A stretch of DNA of 64,000 nucleotides, taken from NCBI RefSeq assembly GCF_001661345.1, contig NW_017962914.1, positions 212,439-276,438 on the forward strand, written 5' to 3'. The DNA is from Ascoidea rubescens DSM 1968. Taxonomy: Eukaryota > Ascomycota > Saccharomycetes > Ascoideales > Ascoideaceae. How positions within the stretch are numbered: position 1 is the first letter of the stretch; the number at the start of each line of letters is the position of its first letter. Below are positions 62,878 through 64,000 of this stretch, one piece after another. The notes beneath the pieces were generated by a model that was not told the origin of the DNA, searched no databases, and saw only the letters and a list, made by a program, of their open reading frames with translations. Made by a program: the position numbers and the translations under genes.

Positions 62878-63302
62878 TTTCGTCTAATGCTGGGTGATAT
62901 AAAATTATTGAGTTTTTAATGTATGAAAAATTTCACATCAACAAAAAAGAGAAAAAAAATAAAAAAAAAAATAAAAAAATAAAAAATTTAAACTCAAAAT
63001 CTTAGACCTCTGTTTCCATGACACACCTCTATAACGGGGTCCAATTGACTACAAACCCCCTGCCTAGGCTTTTTCTTGTGACTTTTTTTCATCCTTTCAT
63101 TTGAGGAAAATTTAATTACAATAAACATTGAATTTTCATTGCAAAAAAAAACAAAAAAGGAAAACAAAGATAAATCATTCAAGCGAAAAATAATTAATTG
63201 AAGTTTAAAAGCGTTTTCAATAAAAAAACAATATTAAAACAAATCAAAACAAATCAAAATAAGTTAATCAACTTTTTTTTTTATCTTCTAAATATAATAT
63301 AA
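62878..63302. promoter_or_regulatory. Divergent promoter, ENP1 / AT-hook gene
   Basis: A 425-base spacer with an RRPE-like element near ENP1, poly-A tracts at 62,943-62,990 and 63,144-63,160, and a pyrimidine stretch just before the right-hand gene. A CGGGGTCC-containing GC-richer patch lies at 63,035-63,065. Confidence 0.5.
62924..62935. promoter_or_regulatory. RRPE element TGAAAAATTTCA
   Basis: A near-palindromic TGAAAAATTTCA, 47 bases upstream of the ENP1 ATG. It matches the ribosomal RNA processing element bound by Stb3 in yeast. Confidence 0.55.
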
Positions 63303-64000
63303 ATGGCAATTAAAAGATCGAGGTCGTCAACTGTTGACACTCCCTCAAAGAATGATGGAAATTCAATAGTTAGAAAGTCTAAAAGACAAAAAAATTCCAG
63401 CGAGAGTGAATCATCTACTGTAGTCGCTGAAAATGAGAAAAGCCCTGTTGATGAGACTATTCACAAAACACCAATGAAAAGAGGAAGAAAACCCAAATCT
63501 ACTACAACAACACCATCAACAAAGGCCAAAATCTTATTAAGTGATTCCAGAAAATCTAAAAGAAATGGTTCTAATTTATCAAAAGGATCAGATGTGACTG
63601 GAGAAACCAGTGTTAGTACAATTGGCACAAATGGATCAGAGAAATCAAGTGAAGTTGATAGAAATGGAATTAAAATTAAAAACAAATTAAAAACAAAGGA
63701 GAAAAAGGAAAAGAAAGACAAAAAAGAAAAAGCTGAAAAAGCTGAAAAAGTTGAAAAAGGAGACAAAAAAGAGAAAAGGGAGAAAAAAGAGAGAACAGAA
63801 TTAAAAGAAAAAAAGGAGAAAAAAGAGAAAAAGGAGAAAAAAGATGAAAAAGAGAAAAAAACTTTGAAAAAGCCTGGAAGAAAGCCTAAAAGTGAGAAAG
63901 AGGATAAAAAAGCTGAAAAGCCAATTACTCCTAGAAAGTATAAGAAAAGGGATATTGAAACTGATGGAAAAACTACGGAAGAAATTGTTGAAGGCAATAA
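63303..64000 (+). CDS. Lysine-rich AT-hook protein, N-terminal part (runs off the right edge)
   Basis: From the ATG at 63303 the frame stays open for about 232 codons to the window edge. Seen: a Ser/Lys/Arg-rich start MAIKRSRSSTVDTP, two AT-hook-like motifs (KRGRKPKS and KPGRKPKS), and between them a long Lys/Glu run (about residues 120-195). This predicts a nuclear, DNA-binding chromatin protein. The family-defining part is missing, so I do not assign a function. Confidence 0.75.
   Translation, partial: MAIKRSRSSTVDTPSKNDGNSIVRKSKRQKNSSESESSTVVAENEKSPVDETIHKTPMKRGRKPKSTTTTPSTKAKILLSDSRKSKRNGSNLSKGSDVTGETSVSTIGTNGSEKSSEVDRNGIKIKNKLKTKEKKEKKDKKEKAEKAEKVEKGDKKEKREKKERTELKEKKEKKEKKEKKDEKEKKTLKKPGRKPKSEKEDKKAEKPITPRKYKKRDIETDGKTTEEIVEGN

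Overview
The window reads as nuclear chromosomal DNA of a budding yeast (Saccharomycotina). It is AT-rich, the genes are mostly intronless, and the three introns seen carry GTATGT- or GTAAGT-type donors and CTAAC or TACTAAC branch points. The proteins match yeast-specific families (AVO1, MGR1, ZDS, TAZ1, MET8). In-frame CTG codons are very rare and lie outside conserved positions. In the nucleoporin at the left edge, one CTG sits exactly where the sister repeat has serine (FSFG). This suggests a CUG-Ser yeast, but no tRNA reading CUG is in the window. I saw no intact transposon and no retrovirus-like element.

Layout. 1-8.2 kb is compact: a partial FG nucleoporin, RRP15, MET8, a PalC-like BRO1-domain gene and the kinesin-14 KAR3. 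8.2-22.35 kb is almost empty; its only clear gene is a ROX1/RFG1-type HMG-box regulator, flanked by about 7.6 kb and 5.4 kb of non-coding DNA. 22.35-34 kb holds TAZ1, AVO1, tRNA-Trp, an orphan secretory/membrane protein, tRNA-Gly, a membrane-anchored LigB-type dioxygenase homologue and the proteasome chaperone IRC25. 34-44 kb holds a very long ZDS1/2 homologue, HRD1 and HOG1. 44-51 kb has the three spliced genes (RPL43, RPP1B, CDC3) together with MAM33, a candidate complex I subunit and tRNA-Val. 51.6-53.9 kb is an F-box/leucine-rich-repeat gene in one continuous frame, interrupted by three TAA codons and lacking an in-frame ATG. The right end holds tRNA-Ser(GCT), ABD1, MGR1, a VCX1-type exchanger, ARO4, ENP1 and the start of a lysine-rich AT-hook gene.

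The genes are ordinary housekeeping functions, not one pathway. Themes recur by chance or by mild clustering: ribosome production (RRP15, RPL43, RPP1B, ENP1), mitochondrial membrane upkeep (TAZ1, MGR1, MAM33, the complex I candidate), and stress, pH or TOR signalling (HOG1, PalC-like, AVO1, ZDS). The points most worth a second look are the CUG evidence, the three-stop LRR gene, the 14 kb desert around the HMG-box gene, the start codon of RPL43 split by its intron, the Tbf1-like hairpin upstream of RPL43, the N-terminal extension of HOG1, and GC-rich islands that mark many promoters.
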